Source: Cadophora sp. MPI-SDFR-AT-0126 (lineage: Eukaryota > Ascomycota > Leotiomycetes > Helotiales > Ploettnerulaceae). Taken from it: DNA of 64,000 nucleotides. Below are positions 48,391 to 58,644 of this stretch, in pieces. The notes under the pieces are model-generated. The model saw only the letters and a program-made list of their open reading frames with translations. It had not been told where the DNA came from and did no database searches. Position 1 is the first letter of the stretch. Each line of letters starts with the position of its first letter. Both the position numbers and the translations under genes were made by a program. The DNA lies in the NCBI GenBank assembly GCA_020747065.1, contig JAGMVK010000006.1:124001-188000 (forward strand), written 5' to 3'.

Positions 48391-50400
48391 TATCTCGACG
48401 TTAATATATAACTAGTACTTATTAAGGAGATACGAGTCATATAAGATAACTTAGCTATTATCTATTATAACCTCTCGATTACCTTTCCGGACTATAAACG
48501 TCTGCGATTTACCTTCGCTTCTTCGTTAGTATTCTAAGTACTTATCTTCTCGAATTATTATTATTAACTTAAACTCCTTTAGAAATCGCTTCTAATACGT
48601 TAACGGACTATCGCTAAACTTATAAGCTATATACGAAGAGATAGAGTAGTCTACTTCGTAAGAGCCATAAAGTATATAAGTAAGGACTAGCTCTTATAAC
48701 TTACTTATAGAGTCCTTAATCTCGTCCAGAACTTCTATAGATATAATCTCGTTAATTCTATCTAGTATTAAATACTTACTTAGATTTATAACCTAAAGAA
48801 GAAGGTATAAATAAGATAGACTACGTTTTTAATATTTAATAATATATATATAAGCTAGATATTTCCTAAAGAGACCTCTCTTAATATCGCTTAATAGTTT
48901 AATAACTTTTAAGTAACACACGAGAGATAATATCAGGTTAATCTATAGCTTATTATACGTACTTATTACATTCATAGATAATTTCCGACTATTATAGATT
49001 AGCTATAAAAGTAATAAAAAGTGTAGGTTATCTGAAAAAGCGAACTATTACTATAGAATCTTGAAATAATTATTATATAAAATAATTGCTACTAATAAAA
49101 GAAGAAGGAAGTACGTAACGCCGACTTAAGCTACTGATTTCTCTAATATCTTCCTGAATTAATATATCTATAAGCCTATTATATATATTCGCACGGATAT
49201 TTATTTAATATATCTGTAACTAATTAAGGCGTGTTATTTCGCAGGTAATATAAGCGTTAACGATGTATTACTGAAACAAGTAATTAGCCCAGAAGAGTAC
49301 AGACTATTCGTAATTCCTTATATATAACTTATCGGTTCAATACCGAATATAAGCCAAGAATCAAACGTAAATATCATGTATATGCATATCAAGCTTGATA
49401 ATGTGGAAAATCTGTGTATTTCTAAGAGGGGGCGGGAGATGCCAGACTATATACTGCCTCCGAAACGCCACTGAATCGCCTCCGCAAGTGGTCCTACCCC
49501 CTATTCTAGCTGAGACATGTCCTGTATGGGCCTGTGGACCAACATAACTAAAATCTGTAAAATAGCTATTAGTTCAGCTGTAATTATTTACAAGTATTTC
49601 AGCGATCTAAGAGCTCTATCGATTAATATCACCTGTATTCGCTATACGAAAAGAGAAGAATATAGTAGAGAGATATATAGGTAGCGGAAGTTATAACTAT
49701 CTAGTGAAGAAGCAGCTTATTACGGCCTAGCTTACGGACCGTAAGTATTATATCTCGTTAGCTAGTGTTATTATACTTGTCTAGTAAGATTCCTGTAAGC
49801 TTATTAATTATAAGAAGATTCTCTTGTTATTTATCTGCTCTTATCTGAATCACTAAATATATTTATAAACTTAAGAGTATCTGAAAATATCTGTTAAGTG
49901 TCTATAAATATTCCTAGGCAGTCTTATAAATATTTATAAATAGATTTTCCTCTATAATTATCTTATGTAAATCGTAAAGAATCGTAGAATCAAAGCGTAG
50001 ATCGCGTTCTAATCGTATATCAGCTATATAATTAGAGTCGTAAAAGAATAACTAAGCGAAAGTAAAGCGTTCTTATAAGCTAGGAATCAGGGGATCTTAT
50101 AAGTAGTATATCTCCTTATAAGCTATAAAAGTCGTTAAGCCGCGAGTTAAATTAATATAATCCTTCTTCTCGGTATTTACAGATATAAATACTAATACAG
50201 AATTATATTTACAGATATCCCGGCGGAACCTAGCACTTCGCAGATTCGTACTATTTAAAAGCATTTATAAAACTAGTAGTAGTAGCTATAAGAAGTTCAA
50301 CTTAATATCTCCTTTCTTATAGTAAAGCTTAAACTCCCTGCTAAGTCTCTACTCGCTAATCTAGTATAAAGCCTTATAATATATATATATATATATATAC
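48390..50400 (-). mobile_element. RIP-mutated Helitron remnant (N-terminal and Rep domains)
   Basis: The reverse frame can be followed through RIP stops. At about 50130-49600 is the Helitron-like N-terminal domain: L-F-F-Y-D-S-N-Y, then L-H-K-I-I-I-E-E-N and R-D-I-I-L-T-V-R, then Y-I-L-L-F-P-Y. At about 49000-48400 is the Rep domain: A-Y-I-Y-I-I-K-Y-Q-K-R-S-L-S-Y-L-Y-L-L-L holds the HUH site with both His replaced by Tyr; D-R-I-N-E-I-I-S, Y-Q-K-R-F-L-K-E-F and S-Y-D-S-Y-L-L-N-K-Y-Q follow (family P-Y-N-P-Y-L-L). The helicase domain that should follow below 48390 is missing. A GC-normal block at 49420-49560 lies between the two parts and may be a separate insertion. Confidence 0.65.
50391..50399. 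repeat. AT microsatellite
   Basis: A run of alternating AT about 20 bases long ends here (50379-50399). Confidence 0.6.
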
Positions 50401-52100
50401 TATCTCTCTAACAGAGAATAGATCTATAATAATAAAAACAGACTAGAAACTTAATAGGACTAGCTCTTAAGAGACTATTAAAGCTACTATAAGAGCTATA
50501 GGAAGAGATACTATAAGAGAGGTATCTATAAGCGCTAAAATCAGAGAAAAAGAAAGATTCTATATAGCTACTTAATCTACTTCTATCTAAGTACACGTCT
50601 GCTGCCGACGCTTTATAAGTCAAGAGTTATCTATAAGAACTATAACTAAGCTACTATATATCTATTAAGAAGCGTTAACGTCTAATTCGCTAAGAGGATA
50701 CTGTAAAGTTGTATTTCCCTTAAAGGCTAGTTAGCAAATAGCCTGTAAATATATCGTTGAATTATATTATATACCTATAATACGTCTTATATTACCTTCT
50801 AAGGTAATTCGTCCGAAAATCATATATAAAGCGATTTTATTTATAATTAGAATACTATTAAAGGAGGGAAGAATTCATTAGCTTAAGTAAAGTTAATTCT
50901 AGATATATAAAATCACGCTTATAAGATTAAGAAAATATATTATAAGTAGTTATAGCTTCTTATAGACGTATAAGCTAAGGGTTTTAGTGTTCCTCTCTCT
51001 GCATAGTCCGTACGCTCTTAGCTAATTAACGTATTTCACGTGACCTATTTTTTTAAAAATAAGATCCATAAATCGCTTAATATAAGATAGATATTGTAAC
51101 AGTCTAGTATTTACCCGTTGTAAATACAGAGGCTGTGTTAATCTCTGATAATCGAAAAGTAGGTGTATCACGTAGACAGTTAAGACAGTTACTAGTATAG
51201 TTAAGAATACTATTTAAGTTAAGTACGAAGCTCTTATATAATAGCAGATATACTAGTCTTTTATAGAACCTTTATTCCTCTATAGATTTTCCGGGATCTT
51301 TAGATCCTAAGAATCTAGTAAGATCCTTAGATCTATTACGTGACTCGACTATAGAAACCTACGGCTGATTCACTGTAGTATATAATACTATTATAATGAA
51401 ATACTATGTGCTACATCTCCCTTAGACTGTTATTAGCTCCTGTGAGCTCTACTCCTAGGAGCTAATAAGCTCCCGGGTATGCGCCTACTCTAAGGATATT
51501 TCCTCCTGAGACCCTAGGGTCGCCCAGGAGTATTCGTAACAGATATATAGTAAAAATAAGTCTATAGTAGTTCCTATTTCTTAAGAAAGTACTAGATATA
51601 GATAATAATAAGTATATATATAAAAAAAGCTTATAAACTATATATTATATTCTTTTCTCTTACTTTCTTTATTATAAATTATAGCAGAAAATATAAGGAA
51701 AAGAAAGAATAAGAAAATAGTAGGACTTTAAAAAAGTATTAAAAGCGTAAGCTCTTATATTAAAAGTAATAAAATTTATAAGAAATACTAAGCTTCTTAG
51801 GTAATTCGAAATTATTCTATAGATACTATAATTATAAGCTATATACTAAAAACTATTTAAAATATAATAAACTAAAAATCAAACTAAAATAAAGAAATAA
51901 AATAAATAAAATAAAATACTAGAATTATAATAGCCAAGTAAGAAGATATAAGAAGTATATAAATATTAATAGCTACTAATAATTAGATAATCACGCACTA
52001 ACTAATATACCGTATAAGCCACCTATAATCGCTGGGATCAGTCTATGAATAAATCTATTAATTAATAATATAATCAATTAATCAATCAATTAATCCATAG
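50401..52100. repeat. AT-rich RIP'd sequence with a GC-normal pocket and hairpin
   Basis: Mostly unreadable; the Helitron's 5' part may extend into it. The pocket 51410-51545 is GC-normal and contains a perfect 12-bp inverted repeat, TTATTAGCTCCT (51430-51441) and AGGAGCTAATAA (51457-51468), with a 15-nt loop. 51640-52090 is AT-rich with AATC repeats near 52065-52095. Confidence 0.4.
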
Positions 52101-52481
52101 TAAGAATGTTGTTCAAGCCTGATCGTTTTTGAGACACCAGCCCCGTAGACATGAAGCCGCTGCACTAGCATCTTCATCAGGAATCTTAGGGTCCCTAGTC
52201 TTCGTCACTTAACTACGAGGCGAATTGCTCTGGTCGATAAGAGCCAAATGGATATCTTCGATTAAGACGGTTGAACGAGAAACCGATGCATAGTTTGTTG
52301 CAAGAAAGATATTAGAACTCCTAGCATAAGAATCGATAAGCACATAAGAGTACAAATTTCCCTTCAAGTTTAAGTATCAACCCCCTCTCACCCCTCCTAA
52401 TTCTTCAAGATCTTCTAGAGATTAACACTTCTGATATATTTTCACTCCTAACAAATCATCTACCAATCCTCCACGTCGACA

Positions 52482-52634
52482 ATGGCTCCAACAGAGATGA
52501 ATCAAACCAGCTCAAAAATGGCACCAGTACGGCCAGACACACCACCAAGTAGCCCGAATCAATCAGAGCATATTGTCGGACAGAACAATGCTCACCAATA
52601 TTTCCATGTGCAGCTTTCCGACGCAAGCTATTGA
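52482..52634 (+). CDS. Small ORF of 50 codons with a good start context
   Basis: ATG in GTCGACAATGGCTCC follows a CT-rich 5' region (CCCCCTCTCACCCCTCCTAA at about 52380) like a real fungal promoter. The product starts M-A-P-T-E-M-N-Q and is Ser/Pro/Asn-rich. It ends at TGA 52632, only 18 bases short of the stop of the convergent 7-TM gene. No family. It could be the truncated 5' end of a lost gene or chance. Confidence 0.3.
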   Translation: MAPTEMNQTSSKMAPVRPDTPPSSPNQSEHIVGQNNAHQYFHVQLSDASY

Positions 52635-52651
52635 TAACTGTCCCTGCAGAC

Positions 52652-53984
52652 TCACGGGGGGGAAGAAACAGAGGAATTATAAGGCGGGAACTCCTCCGTG
52701 AGGCTCTTCGTGCTCAATTCATATCCCCCGCAAGTCTCCTCATCACTGTCACTCTTCACCACGGCCGTCACTGTCTTCAAGATGCCTGCTCCGCTATTCA
52801 CATCCCCAGGGCCAGACGCCTTTCCTCCAGAAACATTCGTCTCAAACCTATAGGGGTTGGTGCTCCTATTGACATTCGTTCGATTGGACGTGTGATGACC
52901 ACTAGAATACCCATCGTCGACTCTCTCAGCATTATTGTCGCGCACAACTTTGGAGATGAGAACCGCCATAGTGAGCTCGATATGCAACTTGATAATGTAA
53001 GCGACGGGAGCAAATTGGACGTAGCTGAAGTTATCAGGTCAGTTGTTCGGTCATATATTAGGTATGAATATTAAAGGAATCTTAGGGGAAAACCTACTCG
53101 TATGGGTTTGGTAGGCTCAGCATACCAAGGAGCAGAATGTCCATAGATACGGAGACGAGAAGAATTGCCGCATTGAAATAGAAGAGACGCCAGTACTTTG
53201 ACAATCCATGTGCAATGAGCCGGTACCGTACTAGGTATAGAAAGTACAAGTTAAGTCCACAGTCGATGATAAGAAAAAAGCTCTTCTCAATCCGTTCCCA
53301 GATTTGGTTGAGGACGACCATTCGTGGGGAAGCTGATGGGAGGTGGGCCATAATCCAAATGTAAAAGACGGAGATGTTGACAATGCCAATGAAAATAAAG
53401 AGGCCCAATTTAAGTAACCGGGATTTGCGCTTGTTGACCATGATCAATGCAACACGATTCGCGATGATTTGCGATAGAAGTTGGGTCTGAATGGCCCATA
53501 ATAGTACTAGGGTTTGTCAGTCCCGAACAACACTTCAGTGTCTCTTTCAAAGGGTGTGTATATCTACTCACCAGCAGCAAACAAAAACGCAAAACTAAAC
53601 ATCTGATCAGCGCCAAATCAATGAAAAATAGATCGAACTTACCTCAATGGGATAACTCCACACAGGTATAAATATGTGGTAATAGAGAATATCAGATTCA
53701 CTATCGCTTCTGTCCAAATCATGTAAAGGTAAATGTTCCTCAGGCTTCGTGTCCGTTTCCATATGCTCTGAGTCTGTTGCACTACCTTTGACGTTGTGAA
53801 CACAAACAGGCCCATAAAAAGACCGAAGAAGATAGAATAAAGTTCCATGACTGAGCAGAGTCAGCAAACAGGTAATTGATAGAGAGGTCGGGCTGGAGAA
53901 AAACAATTCAAGCCAGCAAGGCATGGTTGATATAGATATTTCAAGAATCAATAGAAGGAAAGTTTTTGTCTCGGCAGCTTCCAT
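52652..53984 (-). CDS. Fungal 7-TM integral membrane protein, one suspected frameshift
   Basis: Exons 53984-53643, 53594-53572 (23-nt microexon), 53506-53098 and 53024-52652 reproduce a well-known fungal membrane family. M-E-A-A-E-T-K-T-F starts the first helix. T-L-L-S-H-G-T and F-Y-G-P follow, then L-Y-M-I-W-T-E-A and C-G-V-I-P-L, then A-I-Q-T-Q-L-L-S-Q-I-I-A-N-R and M-V-N-K-R-K-S-R, then L-P-N-P-Y-D-Y-V-Q-F-A-P-V-A-Y-I-I-K. The Ser/Asn-rich tail is cytosolic. The frame changes between F-Y-G-P and the V-F-T-T-S-K stretch; an extra T in the TTT run near 53804-53806 would explain it, and I found no intron that would. An in-frame ATG at 54179 would add 65 residues but is not typical of the family. 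It is either a recent pseudogene or an assembly error. Function unknown. Confidence 0.7.
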
Positions 53985-54934
53985 TAGAGAATGAGATAAC
54001 TTTATAGATGCTGCACTGTATCGGAAGGCTTTTTTCTGTCCTGCATCTAGAAATTTTCTAGTGGCTGGACTTTGGGATGTGAGACAAATGAAATTTGGAT
54101 GTGCAGCGGACGGGACGCGTGCATTCTGACTCGAGTAGTAGGAATCCAGGAAGGCAAGTTCCGGTTGATCATTCAACAATCCCCCTCTCCTTATAAAAGG
54201 AATGACAATGTATTAACGCTTCTTAGTGGGATCTGAGACTGTTTCGCCGCGACATGGCTCAACGGCCTCCGCCTTTGCATCTCACTAATGATCTATAACC
54301 CACAGATCTTGGCGGGTTCTAGGAACAAGTAATGATCTCCCGGCATCTGCATAGTTGGGACCGTGAATACATGGCGATATTTAACATTTTAAAACCCCTG
54401 GAGGAGGTTGTCGATCGAGCTTTCAATCGCCACCAGGCGTGTGGGCTTTGGCGGACCGGTTACCACGTCTAGCCCGGATCCAGGTCCGGGGCGCCACAGC
54501 TTCAAAGTCATTCAGGAGCATGCCGGTAATGTTTTGACCGACGAAGTGGTCAACGGGCCTGCTGCGATTACTTGGATGTTCCTTAGGATCAGTGGCGTAA
54601 ATGCAACACCCCTCATTGAACTCTGATAACGCCACTGTTTAGCGATCCTTTTCCCCAGACACTATCCGCCTTTGGTTCCTGCACTGTTTTCTGGTGGGAG
54701 GTAATTGTGGATGTAGGATCGACTTATCGATTACGGGAACGGCCACTCGGAATTGACCGACAGGTTCTGAGGCCTAGTTCAAAGGATCATGTGGAGGATG
54801 CTGGAGCTGATCCTGGCCCAACATAAGACAGACCAGTGGCAATATCCGTGGCTATATTTTAAATTTCCCGCCACGTAGTGGTTCGGAACACCTAGCGAAT
54901 TTGTCCCATTTCAGAGAACTGTCCGACCACCACA
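53985..54934. other. Intergenic / undetermined 5' part of the kinase relic
   Basis: GC-normal. Forward ORF 54408-54626 (start not ATG) and the reverse ORF in the same place have no recognisable domain. The N-lobe of the kinase that begins to be readable at about 54935 should lie here, but I could not trace it. Confidence 0.3.
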
Positions 54935-57350
54935 ACGGGGATTCAGGTCTTTGCTAATGACCAGAAAATGTCACAATTATCTGAAGGGGTAGCTTATCAG
55001 ATTTGGAAGGATAACGTCTAACACCCCCATTCCGGCCACCCCCGCATTCCGGCCACCTCGCTTACCCTCACCGCTTCTTATACCACCTAACTTCAATAAT
55101 TATTTAATATTTCAATCTTTAATCGATTTTCTTGAAATTTAGAATATGAATTGATGATATTATAAAGCCTGAATATACCGAATATAACGTTGCGTGCGCA
55201 CTTAAAGAAGTAGCAGATAGCAAGTCCTTGCAAAAGGCATCGCTTAAGTGAGGTGTTCTAAGGTCTACTCTTATAGACCGCAATATAATAACACAACTAT
55301 ATAAGGAGGCCGCTAGCCACTTACAAAAGCTTTCTACGGTAGTAGAGAATCGATTGACCAATTGGATTTTAACTTAAGAGGCTCTAGGCCATGGAGTTGC
55401 TCACGCGTAAATATAGGTTTTTAGAGAGAGGCTTCTAGCCCTCTAAGGAGACTATCGCCTACTTGGAAAACGCTGGATAGGACGGTTTTTAGCCCGGAAT
55501 CCGATTCTAAAGACTAAAAGGCAAATATACGTCGATTCTGTGCGTATTAATAATGCTTATTCCGAAGTTATTAGGCCGTGGTTCTAAAAATTAGAGATTC
55601 TGGATATCAAGGCAATTCCAGCCTCTTAACGATAGAATATGAACGAAACAGGTGTTATAGAAGGTTATAGTCTTAATAGATATATCGTAGGGAGTACAAA
55701 AAGCCGAAAGATTCAAGGGAAACAGCGAGGCTTATATACTTAGACGATAATTATTAAGTGCATATCCGCTACAGGCGATTCTATCTTTCCAACTATAATT
55801 TACAAGGGAAAAACAGTCTAATAATAATAGTTTCTATTGTAATTAGATACATTTAATCAATAGTACTTTATAGCCATAGATAATAGGTAGATAACTAATT
55901 AAATAGCTCTGAAGTAGCTATAAAAGGTCTTTATCCCTCAGACAGAACCACATGACTATTCAGTAAGACTCCTTATTCTAGACGGCTATAGGAGCTATGA
56001 AACTACGAATTTCCTTTAGAGGTGCCTTGAGTATAATATCTACCTTCTCTTCTTACTTGCATATACATCACATGTCTTATAACCTCTCGATTTAACGGTT
56101 TTTTCATCTCTTAAGCGTACCTACCGGAAAGAGCTTGAAAAGTTAAGTTTAATAATCGATTCTACGCTAATTAGTAAGCGTAATTTCCTTCTATATTACG
56201 AGAGAGCACACTAAGAGAGTATTACGGCTTTAAATATTAGGTCTAGCTGGAAAGCTTCAGGTCTATAGCCGGTCTCTGTAGCGAAGCCTTTAATAAGCCC
56301 TTTACTTCTGGAAAACAGTAATAAATTAATAAATCTGACTCTCCCAGAGCCTTAAAAGACGCTAATACTACCTCTAGAGGTTTCCGATACTTCAATTAAG
56401 TTGTATACTCTAAAGAGCCGGAAAGAGATATACGTATAGATTCATGCCTTAGCTAGCAGGTTATATAACTAACTTCTAGTTAATCGTTTACTCTTCAGAA
56501 AGGTTATAAAGGGAATAGACAAAAGAGACTACGAATTAGAGAAGGTAAATATAAGAGTTAAAGAGTTAGAAGAGAGATTAGAGCAAGTACAGCTAAGGAA
56601 AAGGAAAAAAGTCCTAACTAGTCTAAATTCCCGGTTTATAATAACACGTGCAATTAGAGAGGCTTAAATCGCGGCTAAAGAACATCAAATTAAAGCTATA
56701 AAATCAGAATCAGATGAGATTCAGAATCTACAATATCATGTATAGAGGTTAAGGCAGAGTAGATTTATTAAGTGTTAAAATCAGGTGACGAAAATAGCGG
56801 GGTAGCCGGAATGCGGGGGTGGCCGGAATGGGGGTGTTAGACGTTATCAGTAGTGGACTCGAGTATATTCATTCCTAGGAGATATTTCACTTTGATATTA
56901 AACCCGGAAACATTCTTGTCGGCGATAACGGCAGAGCCAAAATTTGCGATTTTGGGCACTCTCTGCAATCTGCCGTAGAACCGGTTTGCAGCTCCATAGG
57001 GACACATGCTTATATACCGCCGGAATTCATCGTTTCTTCTATGAGGGGCCCGTCCTGGGGATGTATGGGCTGCTAGGCTTGTCATGATGTTTGTTCTAGG
57101 TATCATGCCGCTACCGAATCCTGGTTACTGGAAAATATCGGATATTCAGCGGAAGTCAGACGTTGCTGTTCGAAAAATGCGCGTTTGGCTCGACGAGGTT
57201 ACCTTGTACAAGGAGAAAATACCGCCCAAGCATTCACTTCTCTGGAAAATGCTTGAAGACCCAAATGATCGCATAACAGCTTCAAGTCTGGTCAATCATC
57301 TTTCCAAGCAACGGCGAGCTCAAGCTCGACCCATGGTACTCGTGCATTGA
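54935..57350 (+). pseudogene. Protein kinase, split by a Fot/pogo insertion
   Basis: Upstream of the transposon, 54935-55013 reads V-F-A-N-D-Q-K-M-S-Q-L-S-E-G-V-A-Y-Q-I-W-K-D. Downstream from 56845 it continues I-S-S-G-L-E-Y-I-H-S, a TAG (56876-56878, CAG expected), then F-H-F-D-I-K-P-G-N-I-L-V and K-I-C-D-F-G, then G-T-H-A-Y-I-P-P-E-F. This is a Ser/Thr kinase C-lobe with H-x-D-x-K-x-x-N and the D-F-G Mg2+-binding motif. After a one-base shift near 57050 it ends with G-D-V-W-A-A-R-L-V-M-M-F and a C-terminal helical segment, stopping at 57348-57350. It is inactivated by the insertion, the nonsense codon and the shift. The closest relatives would be small fungal kinases of the type often found in accessory regions; the substrate is unknown. 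Confidence 0.75.
55014..56844 (+). mobile_element. Fot/pogo transposon, complete ends, RIP-inactivated
   Basis: 1831 bp between TA duplications (55012-55013, 56845-56846). The TIR is ACGTCTAACACCCCCATTCC, then GGCCACCCCCGCATTCCGGC, and is inverted at the right end, ending GGGTGTTAGACGT. The motif CATTCCGGCCACC is repeated within each TIR. The forward transposase reads: CENP-B-type HTH (55390-55600, L-G-K-R-W-I-G-R-F-L, N-M-N-E-T-G), DDE endonuclease (L-L-L-D-G-Y-R-S-Y, H-V-L then P-L-D-L-T-V-F), and a C-terminal coiled region with R-K-R-K-K-V. About fifteen stops of CAA/CAG origin destroy it. Confidence 0.9.
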
Positions 57351-57842
57351 GGGTACATGGCCTTTTAAGCCCTTGTGCTTGTGGTGTTGCCTTACGATTG
57401 CTCTCCCCTCTTTTCTTCGTCGTCGGTGGATCCTGCACCTTCTTTCCGTTCATCGATGGTGTGAATTTTTCTGAACGAAGCCCATTCAATCAGACCGTGA
57501 CTAGGTAATAACAATTCGAGAGTGGATTGGAAAATGCTGTTCTGAAGTATGCTGGATTGTCTTGAATAGGCAACTGGCTGCTGATCGGGGGAAGTGGACC
57601 TTTTTTCTTTCGTGGGTTGATGTAGGTGGGGACGTGGATTTGGGTAGGGAGGTCGATGGAGCTGACGAGGGTGGTTTGTTTTGGACCAGTGAGTTGAGGC
57701 AGCTGGGGAAATGAATCGACTTGGAGAGGGAGGTCGATGCAACTTGAGGGGTTACATTTCTTACCCTCGGTGAGCTGAGTTTCTTGAGTGGTTTTTTTTT
57801 CTGGGGAGGGCGTTTCAACTTACTGAGAAGCGGCATATATCA
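57351..57842 (-). other. Intergenic, low-complexity reverse ORFs
   Basis: Reverse ORFs at 57392-57836 are Pro/Ser/Thr-rich with no domain and overlap each other in different frames. I regard them as unlikely genes. Confidence 0.3.
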
Positions 57843-58205
57843 GCTTAACAGTTTGCGACCGATGAAACTGGAGGGAGAATAGGAATGAATGTGTCGAAGT
57901 GAGGCACACAGAGGCATATCAGGCGACGCTGGGAACGGTCTCCGCTGTTTCGTAGGTTCTCGTCATCCTCGTCATCCTCGTTATCATCGTCGTTTGTGTC
58001 ATGACTATGGCCGCTGCTCTTGAGTAATGCAGCGTCTAGGAGATTTTAGCACATGCCAGTTACAAGTAAGGATACATAGGACTTATTTACCAATGTGAGC
58101 AGCGAGTTGTGTAGCACCAGCTTGAATCACGTCAGTCACAAGGGATAACGTAGAATGAGCGCAAGAGAAACATACTAGTATGAGCGAAACTTGTTTCATT
58201 GAGAC
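57843..58205 (-). CDS. Possible small gene with an acidic segment, partial
   Basis: Two exons read well on the reverse strand. About 58170-58096 gives T-L-S-L-V-T-D-V-I-Q-A-G-A-T-Q-L-A-A-H-I. An intron from 58095 (GTAAAT, branch near CTAAA, acceptor CTCCTAG) leads to D-A-A-L-L-K-S-S-G, an Asp/Glu-rich stretch (D-D-D-N-E-D-D-E-D-D-E) and a hydrophobic-Cys end, stopping with TAA near 57843. The 5' exon enters through a TACTAG acceptor near 58180, and its start (perhaps ATG 58368) is uncertain. No family recognised. Confidence 0.35.
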
Positions 58206-58379
58206 GAAAGCATCACGTGTCTTTGTTGGTGTCCAATGGGCCATTGTTCTCTCGTTATCACGGAAGTCATTCGCGGCTCCAATTCGTCTGGGTTATCATC
58301 TACTCTGTGACAGTGTTTGCCTGCAAGGAGTTCTCACATACATGCCTCTGAGAGAATATAGCTCATGGTTGCGCTAGGG

Positions 58380-58644
58380 ACACAGGGGCTCGGCAGTCAG
58401 ACCAGCAAGATTTCCCGAGAGCCAGTAGTCAGTCGTACTTTCCGTACCTCAACCCCCGCCGCCCCCCCCCCTCTTACCCCCCAGTAGCGTCCGTCACATT
58501 CACACCGGCTGGATGAGCCCTGGAAAACGCTATCCTTCTTAACGGTACATTTCAACCTAGATTTAAGTCACCTTCAACCTGTTGGCGACCGTTAGAAAAA
58601 GCAGTTTTCGCCAGCACGAGTATCTATCTCCTACCAATCTCGCG
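58380..58644 (+). promoter_or_regulatory. Upstream region of the PIG-L gene
   Basis: GC-normal, with a strong C-run (CCCCCGCCGCCCCCCCCCTC near 58447) on the coding strand, as in many fungal promoters. The frame is open upstream to 58582 without another ATG, so ATG 58645 is the first in-frame start. Confidence 0.35.

Noticed and set aside
52631..53074. 147-codon forward ORF
   Set aside because: It is the antisense of the last exon of the 7-TM gene, whose reverse frame matches a known family.
54241..54330. tRNA-like segment (TGGCTCAACGG ... GGGTTCTAGG)
   Set aside because: The A- and B-box resemblance is superficial; no acceptor or T stem can be formed.
57392..57836. Two overlapping reverse ORFs of 111-116 codons
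   Set aside because: Pro/Ser-rich low complexity in two frames of the same DNA, with no domain; typical of chance ORFs in CT-rich sequence.
58582..58644. Upstream extension of the PIG-L frame beginning at TTG
   Set aside because: There is no ATG before 58645, and non-ATG starts are rare in fungi; the extra 21 codons are not needed for the family.
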